Assembly (NCBI GenBank): GCA_963801505.1
Contig: CAWDEY010000011.1
Coordinates: 1 to 64,000, forward strand
Length of the DNA stretch: 64,000 nt
Reading direction: 5' to 3'
Origin: JAOUFP01 sp963801505
GTDB lineage: Bacteria; Nitrospirota; Thermodesulfovibrionia; Thermodesulfovibrionales; UBA6898
The notes beneath the pieces were generated by a model that worked only from the letters and a program-made list of their open reading frames with translations, did not search any database and was not told where the DNA came from. Shown one piece after another: positions 9,378-17,655 of this stretch; position 1 is the first letter of the stretch, and each line of letters opens with the position of its first letter. Position numbers and translations under genes: made by a program.

Positions 9378-10469
9378 TGGGCCTGTTCAAAGTAGGCAAA
9401 ATTTATTACTTCGCCCTTATGAAGGACGGAAACAGGATACAGAAGTCTACAGGCACTTCCAATAAAAAGCTTGCACAGGAAATCTTCTGCTGAAGTTCAG
9501 CATGAAGTTTTGAGGGGTAAGTGGTTCAGGAATGAAAAAGCAAGGAACACCACATTCAATGAAATGTGGGAACATTACCTCAGGAAGTACGCCAACGAGA
9601 GGGATAAAGCCTCAATCAAACACCTATCACCAAAATTTGGAGGTAAGAAACTCGCTGAGATTACCTCCTGAAGACGTTGAGGATTACATTCTTGATCGTC
9701 AGGAATCGACTCCTAAATCCTGCTGATTCATACTATCTATCAGGAGTTTTCATTGGGACAGGAGAATGTTCAATGTTGCACGTAGGGTTTGGAAATGGGT
9801 ACAGAAAACCCATTTGCCGATATCAGTCCAAAGGAACTATTAGACCTTGATAATGCACGTGACAGATGGCTTGACCCATGACAGAAGAAAAGGTTCTTCT
9901 TGAGAAAGCAGATAGTCCTGAATATCTTGAGGACTTGATTATCTTTGCTATTCATACGGGATGTCGAAGGGGTGAGATTCTTTCAGTTACTTGGAAGGAT
10001 ATTGACCTTTTCAGAAGAACTGTCACTGTCGAAATCTCAAAGAGGAAGAAGAAGCTCAAACAGAACGGAAGGAAAAAGTTTAAGGTCTATTCCCTTGTCT
10101 GATACACTTTTTCAGGTGCTACTAAGACGGTCAAAAGTTCAACATATATCTGGGAGATTATTCCCTATATCGGCAAGTACGGTCAGACAGGAGTTTGATG
10201 AAGCCGTGGAAAGTGCAAAGCTTGAGAATTTTCACTTCCACGACCTCCGTCACACCTTTGCGACTCGGTTAGTTCAGGCAGGTATAAATTTGTACGCTGT
10301 TAAAGAACTTATGGGGCATGAGAGCATCAAGACCACTGAGAGGTATGCTCACCATTATCCTGAAAGTCTTAGACCGAGTGTTATGGTCTTGGATGAGGTT
10401 CCCGATATGAAAAAACTTGAAGCAATGCTGAAGGCTGCTATGAAGAAAGCATCAGGAGAGAATTTATAA
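9377..10469 (+). pseudogene. int: Tyrosine recombinase (phage-type integrase), frameshifted
   Basis: The start at 9377 follows AAGGAGGTG and overlaps the excisionase-like gene. The parts are the N-terminal arm (YYFALMKDGNRIQKSTGTSN), a core-binding domain (TFNEMWEHYLRKYANERDKA), then the catalytic domain. Catalytic residues are present: Arg in TGCRRGEIL (about 9960), the HDLRHTFATR box (about 10240), the GHES His (about 10315) and the nucleophile Tyr in TTERYAHH (about 10340). At least four frame changes (about 9486, 9665, 9720-9880, 10083) break the gene, so no full-length enzyme can be made as sequenced. It ends 111 bases before a tRNA-Leu, the usual kind of integration target. Confidence 0.88.
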
Positions 10470-10580
10470 TGAAAATGTTCTGTATTTTCCATATATTCGG
10501 TTATTTTCTGCTCGAATTTTACTGGACTACTCAAAATGCAGGTAGCAAAAAGGCTGAAAAATCCTTTAAAATCAATTAGT

Positions 10581-10665
<85 letters not shown>

Positions 10666-10827
10666 CTTTAAAACCAGTGACTTATGCATTTCCCGGCGCA
10701 TTTGTAAACTCCCATTATTCGCCTCTTTGCATCTGTCTTTTTTTCGGACTTTGAGAATTCCCGGTAAGGCTTACCATTGCTGCAATACATACAGCTTTTC
10801 CTCTTAGATAAATTATACCCCTACTGT

Positions 10828-11046
10828 TTACACCCCCTCTTCCTTTTTAGTCTTCATTCCCTTGTCCCAAAATTCATACCCTTTCATTTCTATACAGTCA
10901 AGGGCCAAGTGTAAGAATGGCGGTATTATTCTCATATTCTTTTCCCAACGATATACCGTGGTCTTTTTTACTCCGAGGATCTCCCCTAATTCTGTTTGAG
11001 TAAAGCCATGACTTTTTCTCCATGCTTTGAGTTCATCCGGGAGCAT
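10828..11046 (-). CDS. XRE-family transcriptional regulator, 72 aa
   Basis: A small Cro/CI-type regulator. Residues 4-55 form the helix-turn-helix: LKAWRKSHGFTQTELGEILG, then KKTTVYRWEKNMRIIP. The C-terminal tail is short and basic, so it probably acts as a dimeric repressor without a sensor domain. A near-consensus sigma70 promoter sits immediately upstream, with its -10 box only seven bases from the ATG. The message may therefore begin at the start codon. Autoregulation is likely by analogy but no operator is proven. Located just right of the tRNA-Leu, it may belong to the same accessory region. Confidence 0.85.
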   Translation of the reverse strand: MLPDELKAWRKSHGFTQTELGEILGVKKTTVYRWEKNMRIIPPFLHLALDCIEMKGYEFWDKGMKTKKEEGV

Positions 11047-11052
11047 GCCTTC

Positions 11053-11081
11053 AATATACCGTTGGCATATTTTCCTGTCAA
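11053..11081 (-). promoter_or_regulatory. Sigma70-type promoter of the XRE gene
   Basis: On the minus strand TTGACA (11076-11081) and TATATT (11053-11058) are separated by exactly 17 bases. The -10 box ends seven bases before the ATG at 11046, which places transcription initiation on or next to the start codon. Confidence 0.7.
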
Positions 11082-11609
11082 GTCAATAAAGCAACTTGCT
11101 TGCCAAAAATGCAAGGTTTTGCAAACAAATTTATCACATGTTTTCAAAGGGTTATAAGATTATTTAACATGCGTTAATAAGCTGTTGAGAAATACCTTTT
11201 TTTCATCCTCTGAGTCGCTAAAAATAACAGTTCTCTTCATTCTGCCTAATAATTAGGCAGTAAAATATTTTAACAAAATCAATATGTATCATGATATTCA
11301 TCAGCTCTTATTAAATTTATTCGCCCGAGCAACTTTAAACACGCATGGATAAAGACTTGTCCTCCTAAAGTTCAAATTATAGCCATATTTTTTAATGAGT
11401 TCATAAAGTTTTTAATATCAGAAAGTAAATTGCCTTTCATTTCTATAAATGTGAGTGCAGATGTAGGTGATCAAAGGTGCGTGTAACAATGTAGATTTTA
11501 TAAGCAAGGCCTTGAACCGGAGAAGCCTCCAATTTCAAAGTGTTACTGTGTAAATATTGCCACAAAACAACACATAATTCACTCATGCCGACCTCAGAAT
11601 AATGCTGGT
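11082..11609. other. Gene-free AT-rich gap
   Basis: About 530 bases between the XRE promoter and the secreted protein gene. No coding frame with a ribosome-binding site is seen. The only notable structure is the palindrome at 11242-11260. Confidence 0.4.
11242..11260. repeat. 9-bp perfect inverted repeat, operator-like
   Basis: CTGCCTAAT and ATTAGGCAG flank a single central base. Such a near-palindrome is typical of a dimeric regulator's binding site. It lies about 180 bases upstream of the XRE promoter in a gene-free region. No link to a regulator can be shown. Confidence 0.4.
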
Positions 11610-12467
11610 TTACTTTGAGACGGTCTGCCATTTGTCTTCAAGCACTTTCCATTTAGCATTTTCGATCACCATTTTGATCGCTCCAGTGGATACGGCAGAA
11701 CCCTCCTTTCCGGAAGCCTTGAAGATCGCCTCATCTCCGGTAATGACAGGCTTTTCAATCTTAAGCTGCTCAGGCCTCATTTTCATAACATCGAGTACCA
11801 TCTCAAGGTCCTTGCTCTCCATTCCCTCAAATTCCTTCAGGTTTGTTGCAGCAAGGTATTTCTTCATTCCATCGGTATTGCCTGCCATGATTGCCAGATA
11901 ATATTCCTTGTATGCCTTGACAGGGGCAGTGTCATCACCCGAAAAAGACACTTTCTTCGGGGCCAAAGCCTTGGCAAGAGCAGCCTTTGCGGAGAGTGTA
12001 AATGATGCATCAAAGGAATAGCTCAGGTCTGTCAGCCTGACCGGCTGGGAGGTCCTGATCCTCCCCTCGACGAGAGTATCGTCAGCCTGCTTCAGGTCAA
12101 GGGAAACCTTGTCAACAGGGAACACTGTTACCGGGCTGTCCGCGTCACCCCCAAAATATACCCATCTCATATCATGGATTTTCTTGTCCTTCCTGATTAT
12201 GCCGAAGACCACAGCATGAACCTGTTCCTTTACTGCATAATCTGCGTTAAGAAAAGGGACCTGCTCAAGGGGAAGAGGTTTATCAGACAGGACTATAATC
12301 GGTTCTTCCGGTTGTGCCATGTCAATATACCCATGGGAAAGTTTGAACTTCTTTTCGTTGATATCCAGGGTCCCTGAGACATCCGCTGCACTGGAAACAA
12401 GAGCAAAGCCTGACAATATGGCAACGATTTCAAATACCAAAACAACAGTGATAGATAACCTTTTCAT
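11610..12467 (-). CDS. Secreted hypothetical protein, 285 aa
   Basis: The start at 12467 (MKRLSITVVLVFEI) is preferred over the ATG at 12485, because it begins a normal Sec signal peptide ending near SSAAD and follows TTAGGGGAT. The mature part has two regions. A beta-rich N-terminal half (GTLDINEKKFKLSHGYIDM to about residue 150) resembles repeats of uncharacterised periplasmic proteins. The C-terminal part (AYKEYYLAIMAGNTDGMKKY, IKMVIENAKWKV) is like DUF4878/NTF2-type lumazine-like folds. Neither assignment is certain. It is monocistronic, and the function is unknown. Confidence 0.75.
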   Translation of the reverse strand: MKRLSITVVLVFEIVAILSGFALVSSAADVSGTLDINEKKFKLSHGYIDMAQPEEPIIVLSDKPLPLEQVPFLNADYAVKEQVHAVVFGIIRKDKKIHDMRWVYFGGDADSPVTVFPVDKVSLDLKQADDTLVEGRIRTSQPVRLTDLSYSFDASFTLSAKAALAKALAPKKVSFSGDDTAPVKAYKEYYLAIMAGNTDGMKKYLAATNLKEFEGMESKDLEMVLDVMKMRPEQLKIEKPVITGDEAIFKASGKEGSAVSTGAIKMVIENAKWKVLEDKWQTVSK

Positions 12468-12828
12468 GACTTTATCCCCTAACAAGAATTTAGAGAAAGT
12501 ATATCAAAACTAAAATTCAATGCAAAGATAAATAGTACCTGTTGTTTTATGGACTGATCACTTCTCTCTAACCTCTACGCCTTCAAGGATTTTCTGTTAC
12601 CCTGACCGGATAAGTTTTTCAACTTCCTGAAATCTTGTATCATGGAGGTTTTCTGACAGCTATCGGGTTCGAGGGGTAATCTGCAGATTCGTCTTCTTGC
12701 TGAGATACACTTTAAAATAATATTACAAAATGTGTCTAATACAGATTGAAAGTAAACAGAAAAAACTTTTCAATTGCGAATGTGCAGTAAAGGTGCTATT
12801 AATAATCTATATGAGGTTATAGCCCGAC
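12468..12828. other. Intergenic region between divergent secreted-protein genes
   Basis: About 360 bases separate two divergently transcribed secreted proteins. No gene is supported. Promoters for both flanking genes should lie here, but no box pair is convincing. Confidence 0.4.
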
Positions 12829-13242
12829 ATGAAAAGAATTATGAGTTTAGTATTTCTATTGCTATTGAGCATCAATGCATACGGAATGAGCGAAGTTGAA
12901 AAAGCATATAAGGAAAAAATGGAGCTTCTTAATACAAAGGCATCAATAAATAGTTCTCACAGAAGAATATTAGGAATTAGCATGAAAGATGACGAAGAGA
13001 TGTATCAACTTTGTAAAGAGCTGAACAATACTAACAGAAGATTTCAGATGGATTGTTCAGTCCACGCAACAAATAAGGAAATAGGTGAATCTGATTTAAG
13101 GGAAGCCAATCTGCAGCGAGATGAAATTCTAAAGGAAGTAACGGAAATAAAAATAAAGCTCACGGATAAATTTGGTAAGTTACCAAAATGGTGGAAGGCA
13201 AGCGAGAAGGCAGTAACAGACCGAATAAATAGCAGCCCTTAA
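12829..13242 (+). CDS. Small exported hypothetical protein, 137 aa
   Basis: A classical signal peptide (MKRIMSLVFLLLLSINAYG) is followed by a charged, helical mature region with two cysteines (QLCKELN and MDCSVHA) and a C-terminal segment KLPKWWKASEKAVTDR. A weak ribosome-binding site (TGAGGTTAT) lies upstream. Its base composition is more AT-rich than the neighbouring housekeeping genes, which suggests an accessory origin. No family is recognised. Confidence 0.7.
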   Translation: MKRIMSLVFLLLLSINAYGMSEVEKAYKEKMELLNTKASINSSHRRILGISMKDDEEMYQLCKELNNTNRRFQMDCSVHATNKEIGESDLREANLQRDEILKEVTEIKIKLTDKFGKLPKWWKASEKAVTDRINSSP

Positions 13243-13265
13243 TACTAAAGATTTTCTACTTAATA

Positions 13266-13619
13266 TCAGTGGCTTTTAAAACTACTGGAAGCTACTTTAC
13301 AATCACAACCCTTTTCACGAAGGATTTCTACCTGTCTTGCTATCGGGTCGGTGAAACTGTTCTGGATCGGGCTACCTGTGGCAAGAGTCCTATCTAAAGG
13401 ACTTTGATGTCTATAACCTCTGGCAATCATCTCCTTAACAATTTCCTCGTGGACCCTGAACAGTGCCTTCAGTTTCCCTTTCCATCTCTTTGTTTCGGGA
13501 TGATTTGAATATCCCGTTTTCCCCTGTGTCAGTATATTCCATATGGCATGGAGTTCATTATGTTCTCCCAGAAGGTGATTACGGCACAATTTATCAGGAG
13601 GGACGTCCCATATCCTCAT
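13266..13619 (-). CDS. Pyrimidine dimer DNA glycosylase family protein
   Basis: 117 residues beginning MRIWDVPPDKLCRNHLLGEH, followed by ELHAIWNILTQGKTGYSNHP, RWKGKLKAL and GYRHQSPLD. This pattern is characteristic of the family named after T4 endonuclease V (PF03013), small base-excision enzymes that cut at UV dimers. In that family the N-terminal amine after Met removal acts as nucleophile; whether this branch is active is unproven. The C-terminus carries a CDC cysteine pair. It lies 17 bases downstream of a 46-aa ORF on the same strand, probably the same transcript. Confidence 0.7.
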   Translation of the reverse strand: MRIWDVPPDKLCRNHLLGEHNELHAIWNILTQGKTGYSNHPETKRWKGKLKALFRVHEEIVKEMIARGYRHQSPLDRTLATGSPIQNSFTDPIARQVEILREKGCDCKVASSSFKSH

Positions 13620-13636
13620 TTTTTCTTTATTGGTCC

Positions 13637-13777
13637 TTAGTTTTGCGAATTGCCCAAAAAAGGGTACTCCTTTAATAGTCTAAATAAAAGAGCGATCCTT
13701 TCCTCATGGGTCATAGACATATAAAGTTGCGACTCCTTCAGGATAGAGACCAGCCTTCTCATTGTAGTCATGTCCAT
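13637..13777 (-). CDS. Small ORF, 46 aa, upstream of the DNA glycosylase
   Basis: A frame from ATG 13777 to TAA 13637 encodes MDMTTMRRLVSILKESQLYM, then MTHEERIALLFRLLKEYPFL. It is an amphipathic, helical micro-protein. The upstream AGAGGTAAATAAAA gives a plausible ribosome-binding site. The 17-base gap to the glycosylase gene suggests a two-gene operon. No family is recognised. Confidence 0.5.
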   Translation of the reverse strand: MDMTTMRRLVSILKESQLYMSMTHEERIALLFRLLKEYPFLGNSQN

Positions 13778-14177
13778 ATTTTTATTTACCTCTAAAATAT
13801 TAAAGCAATATATATGCCACCGAACAAAACTTCGGCCAGAGATAAATCGCAGAGGGCATGCCGGTTGAATTACTTTATAAATTAAGGGGTTACATTATGC
13901 TGATATCCCATAAAAGACAGCGTTATTTTATTGACCGGAAAGAAAAATCTGTGCTGTTTGTAACTCTTTTTCTCATTAATTGACACAGTTGAGGACTCCT
14001 TCATAGTGTCACTGAGAACTTCGCCTACTTTATGGACGTTATAGGATTTGGGACATGTTAACTCAGCACATCGGCCTTTCCAGTCATGATATTATTTAAT
14101 AGATCCATAATACCTGTTGCAAAATCTTCAATTACCATTATTATAGATAACACTAAATAATTGGAGACAGGATAATC
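13778..14177. other. Gap with fragmentary coding signals
   Basis: About 400 bases. A 28-codon frame at 13897-13983 follows AAGGGG and reads RQRYFIDRKEKSVLFVTLFL before a stop, like the first residues of a membrane protein. On the minus strand, 14058-14138 encodes MVIEDFATGIMDLLNNIMTG. Both look like remnants of larger genes rather than complete genes. Confidence 0.35.
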
Positions 14178-14381
14178 ATGGCACTTAAATGCAGTTATAT
14201 GGAGGGCTGTCCGATGTATAATCATCTTACAACCGCTGTAAGGATCATACAACTGCAGCCTTATGTTGATACGTACTGTTTAGGCGGGGAGCAGCAGAAA
14301 TGTGCTAGATACAAAATGCTGCAGCAGGGGCAAGAGCCCCCCTTTAAGCTTCTGCCTGATGGCACAATACTGAAAGTCTAG
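14178..14381 (+). CDS. Small Cys-containing hypothetical protein, 67 aa
   Basis: The product (MALKCSYMEGCPMYNHLTTA, then YCLGGEQQKCARYK) has four cysteines arranged C-x6-C and C-x6-C around a helical spacer. That is a plausible metal or Fe-S site. An upstream GGAGACAGGAT could serve as ribosome-binding site. Its stop overlaps the convergent HNH gene by four bases. No named family is recognised. Confidence 0.6.
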   Translation: MALKCSYMEGCPMYNHLTTAVRIIQLQPYVDTYCLGGEQQKCARYKMLQQGQEPPFKLLPDGTILKV

Positions 14382-14680
14382 GACTCCTCCTCTTTTAACT
14401 TGTTGAGGTATTCCCCCCATTCAATGGGAAGCATATGTTTCTTCCTGTTATTGCACCCCTTGCAGGCAGGCACAATATTCCCTTTTGATGATTTTCCTCC
14501 GCGTATCAGCGGGACTATATGGTCCATGCTGAGTTCCTTTGGAGAAAACTCTTTCCCACAATAATAGCACCGGCCTTCTGAAAGCCGTCTTTTCCACCAC
14601 TGGGACTTTCTGATTTCCCGGGACTTGGCGCGCTCCCTCTTGAGTTCTTCCTCAGTAACATATGATATGAAATATTCCAT
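14378..14680 (-). CDS. HNH endonuclease domain protein, 100 aa
   Basis: A compact HNH nuclease. CYYCGKEF and CKGCNNRK supply the four structural zinc cysteines. The catalytic core is MDHIVPLIRGGKSSKGNIVP, containing the His-Asn-His-type metal and base residues. The N-terminal third is basic and helical. The start at 14680 follows AAAAAGGAC. Stand-alone HNH proteins of this size are found in phages and as homing or restriction nucleases; the target cannot be predicted. It lies immediately next to a copy of the interspersed CACAGAG repeat. Confidence 0.85.
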   Translation of the reverse strand: MEYFISYVTEEELKRERAKSREIRKSQWWKRRLSEGRCYYCGKEFSPKELSMDHIVPLIRGGKSSKGNIVPACKGCNNRKKHMLPIEWGEYLNKLKEEES

Positions 14681-14689
14681 AAGTCCTTT

Positions 14690-14856
14690 TTATCCTGTAA
14701 ACGGCTGTTAAAGCACAGAGAACACAGAGAAGTTACGCTGCAAAAAGACAAAACAGAGACTCTCATGTTCTCTTTTGTTTGGTTCCTCTGTCATCTTTAT
14801 TTTATTTAAATATCAAAATGTTTTCTCAGTGAGCTCTGTGGTCAAGGTTTATTAAG
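14690..14856. repeat. Interspersed CACAGAG-type intergenic repeat, copy 1
   Basis: The left end TATCCTGTAAACGGCTGTT is followed by AAGCACAGAGAACACAGAG. The right end carries GAGCTCTGTGGTCAA. The same left and right signatures recur at 42660-42820 and 45040-45200. The ends are roughly inverted (CACAGAG against CTCTGTG), so the element can fold on itself. It is non-coding. Confidence 0.6.
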
Positions 14857-14857
14857 T

Positions 14858-16882
14858 TTATTGAATACTGCTCCAGAGCACACTCTGGTTTCGTCCGTTA
14901 TGTTTCGCATGGTAGAGGGCCTTATCGGTCTTTTCTATGAGTTCTTCCTTGCCTTTGGCGTCAACCGGAGCGGTAGCTATACCTATACTGATGGTGATTT
15001 TCAGCGACTTGCCGTCTCCGGAAAAAGTAGTCTCCATAACTGCCTTCCTCAACCTTTCCGCAATATTACTGGCACCGTCAGCGTCAGTTCCAGGCAATAT
15101 TATCGCGAACTCTTCCCCCCCGTATCTTGCAGGCACATCCAAATCCCTGATCTGTTCCCTGATAATTTTTGAGACCCCTTTCAGCACAATATCACCCACG
15201 GGATGGCCATAGTTATCATTGACTTTCTTGAAATAATCAATATCAGTAAGCATAAGTGAGACGGGCAAAGAGTGTCTGTTAAGTCGTTTGAATTCCTCTG
15301 TCAGGTTCTCCTGGAAACGCCTGTGGTTGTAAAGGCCTGTAAGACCGTCAGTAGTTGCCAGTTTTTCAATCTCCGCATGCAATTGCGCGTTTGCTATGGA
15401 TATCGAAGCCTGATTACATAATACTTCCAGCAGCCCAATCTGGAAAGTATCGAGGAAGTCCCGTTTTTCCGAGAGCATGACAAACAGTCCGAGGAGTTCA
15501 TTTTCATACAGCATAGGAACAGCGATAACAGAACGGACATTTTTTGTCTCAAACGGCATAATAGGTACACGGTATTCTGTTGTATCGCTTACATAATGGC
15601 GCTGCTTGTTTTCAATAGCGAAATTAACGATCATGCCTTTGAAATGAAACCTTCTTTTTTCGCTTTTGAAAACCCCGTTATTGTGTTTAAGTTCAAAACC
15701 CTGGGAATTCCGCAGGAAAAAAAACACGTGGGAACTGGCGATAGTTTCCGCAACAGCGCATAATTTTTTTATGATAACATCGATATCCAGTGATGTCGCA
15801 AGATTTGAACTTCCCTCTTTCAGGATCTTCAGCCCGGAGACGTCCCGCTTCATCATCATATAGACCCGCTCTCTTTCGAGTGTCCTCACAAGCTGTCTTG
15901 AGAACATCTGCACAGTGTCCATGTCCGTCTCGCTGAAGGCCTGATACCTCGAACTATCAACCGTGAGCAGGCCTATGACAACTGAAGCGTCCATCATAGG
16001 GATTACGATCAGGGACGATATTTTCATGTTTTTTATATAGCCGACCTCCGTTACCTTTTCATTGAGGTCCCCTGATAAAAATGGTTTTTTGTCCCTCAGG
16101 CATGCCAAAACTATTCCCCTGCCGGTGGTTATGACATCGCCTTTGTCCCCGGTTGAACACCGTAGCGTAAAACTGGCATCACCGGGTACCACTAGATTGA
16201 CGGAATCAGCCAGGACAGCCTGGCGTACGGTCTGGAGGAGATCTTTTATCTCTTCGTCCGTATTGAGCATTGCCGCAAAGTAATGGTAAATTACTTCGTC
16301 GCTGTCAAGAGACCCCATCTCTGTTTCCTGTCCTATGTCCCTGGCGCTGTCTTTTATCTTCTCAAGCGCTGAAACAGCTTTTCTTTTTTCATCCTTAAGC
16401 CTCCTGTAAATAAAAGACGACATCACAGCTGTCAGAACAAGAAAGACCGTAAAAGCCGTCTCTTCCATAAAGGTCCCCTTCACAAAAAAAGCCCTCAATT
16501 GCAGTAAAGGAACGAGCAGTGAAAAGGGGACAACAACTTTGAGACTATAGAAGGCCGATACAAAAATGATAAAAGGGAAATACGCCAGCTTCAACCACGT
16601 TAAATTCACTGTTGTGTTGAATCCCGCGTAGATCAGGGCGAGGGAGAAAAGAAATTCAATCGAAAATTCAAGCCGCTTTGAAAAAAAATGCAGCGCTGAC
16701 GCAGTAATAATGGTTGCTGCGCTAAAAGAAAACCACAGGACAGGCTTTGTTTCGGGGAAATTCAGAAGGAGGCCAAGCCAGGTTAAAACAAGAAAAAAGA
16801 GCGGAATACTCCTTTTTATCCAGAAGCCCTTCCCTTTTTGATCTCCTCTTCCCGGTAGTACTTGCTGTAGAGGACTTCCCAT
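14858..16882 (-). CDS. Membrane diguanylate cyclase (GAF-GAF-GGDEF)
   Basis: Makes cyclic di-GMP from two GTP. Residues about 25-170 hold roughly six membrane segments. Two GAF-like sensor regions cover about 200-360 and 365-510. The GGDEF domain occupies the last 160 residues, with the active signature RYGGEEF and an inhibitory RxxD site (RDLD) five residues before it. The enzyme is therefore predicted to be active and subject to product inhibition. The frame from ATG 16882 overlaps the upstream DUF507 gene by 67 bases, and no better start is seen. It is the last gene of the rpsF operon, which places second-messenger synthesis behind ribosomal genes. Confidence 0.92.
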   Translation of the reverse strand: MGSPLQQVLPGRGDQKGKGFWIKRSIPLFFLVLTWLGLLLNFPETKPVLWFSFSAATIITASALHFFSKRLEFSIEFLFSLALIYAGFNTTVNLTWLKLAYFPFIIFVSAFYSLKVVVPFSLLVPLLQLRAFFVKGTFMEETAFTVFLVLTAVMSSFIYRRLKDEKRKAVSALEKIKDSARDIGQETEMGSLDSDEVIYHYFAAMLNTDEEIKDLLQTVRQAVLADSVNLVVPGDASFTLRCSTGDKGDVITTGRGIVLACLRDKKPFLSGDLNEKVTEVGYIKNMKISSLIVIPMMDASVVIGLLTVDSSRYQAFSETDMDTVQMFSRQLVRTLERERVYMMMKRDVSGLKILKEGSSNLATSLDIDVIIKKLCAVAETIASSHVFFFLRNSQGFELKHNNGVFKSEKRRFHFKGMIVNFAIENKQRHYVSDTTEYRVPIMPFETKNVRSVIAVPMLYENELLGLFVMLSEKRDFLDTFQIGLLEVLCNQASISIANAQLHAEIEKLATTDGLTGLYNHRRFQENLTEEFKRLNRHSLPVSLMLTDIDYFKKVNDNYGHPVGDIVLKGVSKIIREQIRDLDVPARYGGEEFAIILPGTDADGASNIAERLRKAVMETTFSGDGKSLKITISIGIATAPVDAKGKEELIEKTDKALYHAKHNGRNQSVLWSSIQ

Positions 16883-17103
16883 TCAGGAGTTCCTTCTATT
16901 AATTTTTTCGCAAAAGATTGGAGTTTTCTCCTGACAATCTGGTCTATGTCTTCGCCTACTTTAAGTTCTGAGACTATGGTGCGTTTAATCTCCCGCCTGA
17001 TCGCACCTTCGTTCTCATCATCCATTTCTATCAGGTCCTGTTTCCACAGACCCTCAAAGAGTATATGACTGAGGTGCGAAATCTTATCGTCTGAAAGCAT
17101 CAT
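16816..17103 (-). CDS. DUF507 family protein, second copy
   Basis: 95 residues, acidic and helical (LSDDKISHLSHILFEGLWKQ, EIKRTIVSELKVGEDIDQIV). It matches the DUF507 family, small proteins often found beside ribosomal protein genes in Nitrospirota, Aquificota and Desulfobacterota. It overlaps the first DUF507 gene by four bases (ATGA), so it is translationally coupled. The two copies are clearly related in the R.kl..f.K.Li part but diverged. Function unknown; partnership with each other or with the ribosome is inference. Confidence 0.82.
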   Translation of the reverse strand: MMLSDDKISHLSHILFEGLWKQDLIEMDDENEGAIRREIKRTIVSELKVGEDIDQIVRRKLQSFAKKLIEGTPEWEVLYSKYYREEEIKKGRASG

Positions 17104-17381
17104 AGCACTAAATTTCTTTCCTTGACCAGTTTTTTCTTCGTCAATTCGAACAAGGCCCTGTAATCCATTCTGCCGCGCTCAATTTCAGATTCGTGCTGCT
17201 TAAGCAGCAGCCTCACCTCATCGCTCAGTCTGTCCTCAACCATAAGCTCTTCCATCATGAGGCCCACAGCTACCTCCAGCAGTTTGTCCATGGGAATTTT
17301 AGGCCTCACCAGTTCCTTTGCTATAAGGTTGTCTATAATCTTCTTTGCGATTATAGGGACCCACGCTTTGGGGATCCTCAT
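17100..17381 (-). CDS. DUF507 family protein, first copy
   Basis: 93 residues starting MRIPKAWVPIIAKKIIDNLI, a typical DUF507 opening, with a central MDKLLEVAVGLMMEELMVED and a basic end. It follows rpsR with a two-base gap and overlaps the next DUF507 gene. In many bacteria rplI occupies this place after rpsR; here no rplI is present. Tandem DUF507 pairs may act as heterodimers, but this is not established. Confidence 0.82.
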   Translation of the reverse strand: MRIPKAWVPIIAKKIIDNLIAKELVRPKIPMDKLLEVAVGLMMEELMVEDRLSDEVRLLLKQHESEIERGRMDYRALFELTKKKLVKERNLVL

Positions 17382-17383
17382 CC

Positions 17384-17614
17384 TTATCTCTCTACAAAAG
17401 AGAGTAAGGCAATACTTCTGGACCTCATAATCGCCACGCTGAGGTCCCTCTGGTGCTTGGCGCAGGTACCGGTCATTCTCCGTGAAAGTATCTTCCCTCT
17501 CTCTGTCAGGTAATTTCTGAGAAGTCTGATATCTTTGTAATCGATAAATTCCGTCTTTTCAGAGCAGAACCTGCAGAATTTCCTTCTCTGGAATCTTTTC
17601 TGTTGATATGCCAT
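17384..17614 (-). CDS. rpsR: 30S ribosomal protein bS18
   Basis: The 76-residue product has the bS18 core IDYKDIRLLRNYLTERGKIL, then RRMTGTCAKHQRDL. It keeps the zinc-type cysteines (CRFC near the N-terminus and C plus H in the TCAKH segment), so it is the C+ form. It binds bS6 on the 30S platform. It follows ssb with a short gap containing an AAGGAAGGAAGAA ribosome-binding site, in the conserved rpsF-ssb-rpsR order. Confidence 0.97.
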   Translation of the reverse strand: MAYQQKRFQRRKFCRFCSEKTEFIDYKDIRLLRNYLTERGKILSRRMTGTCAKHQRDLSVAIMRSRSIALLSFVER

Positions 17615-17655
17615 TGTTCTTTCTTCCTTCCTTATAAATGAATGTTTTTAGTTCG

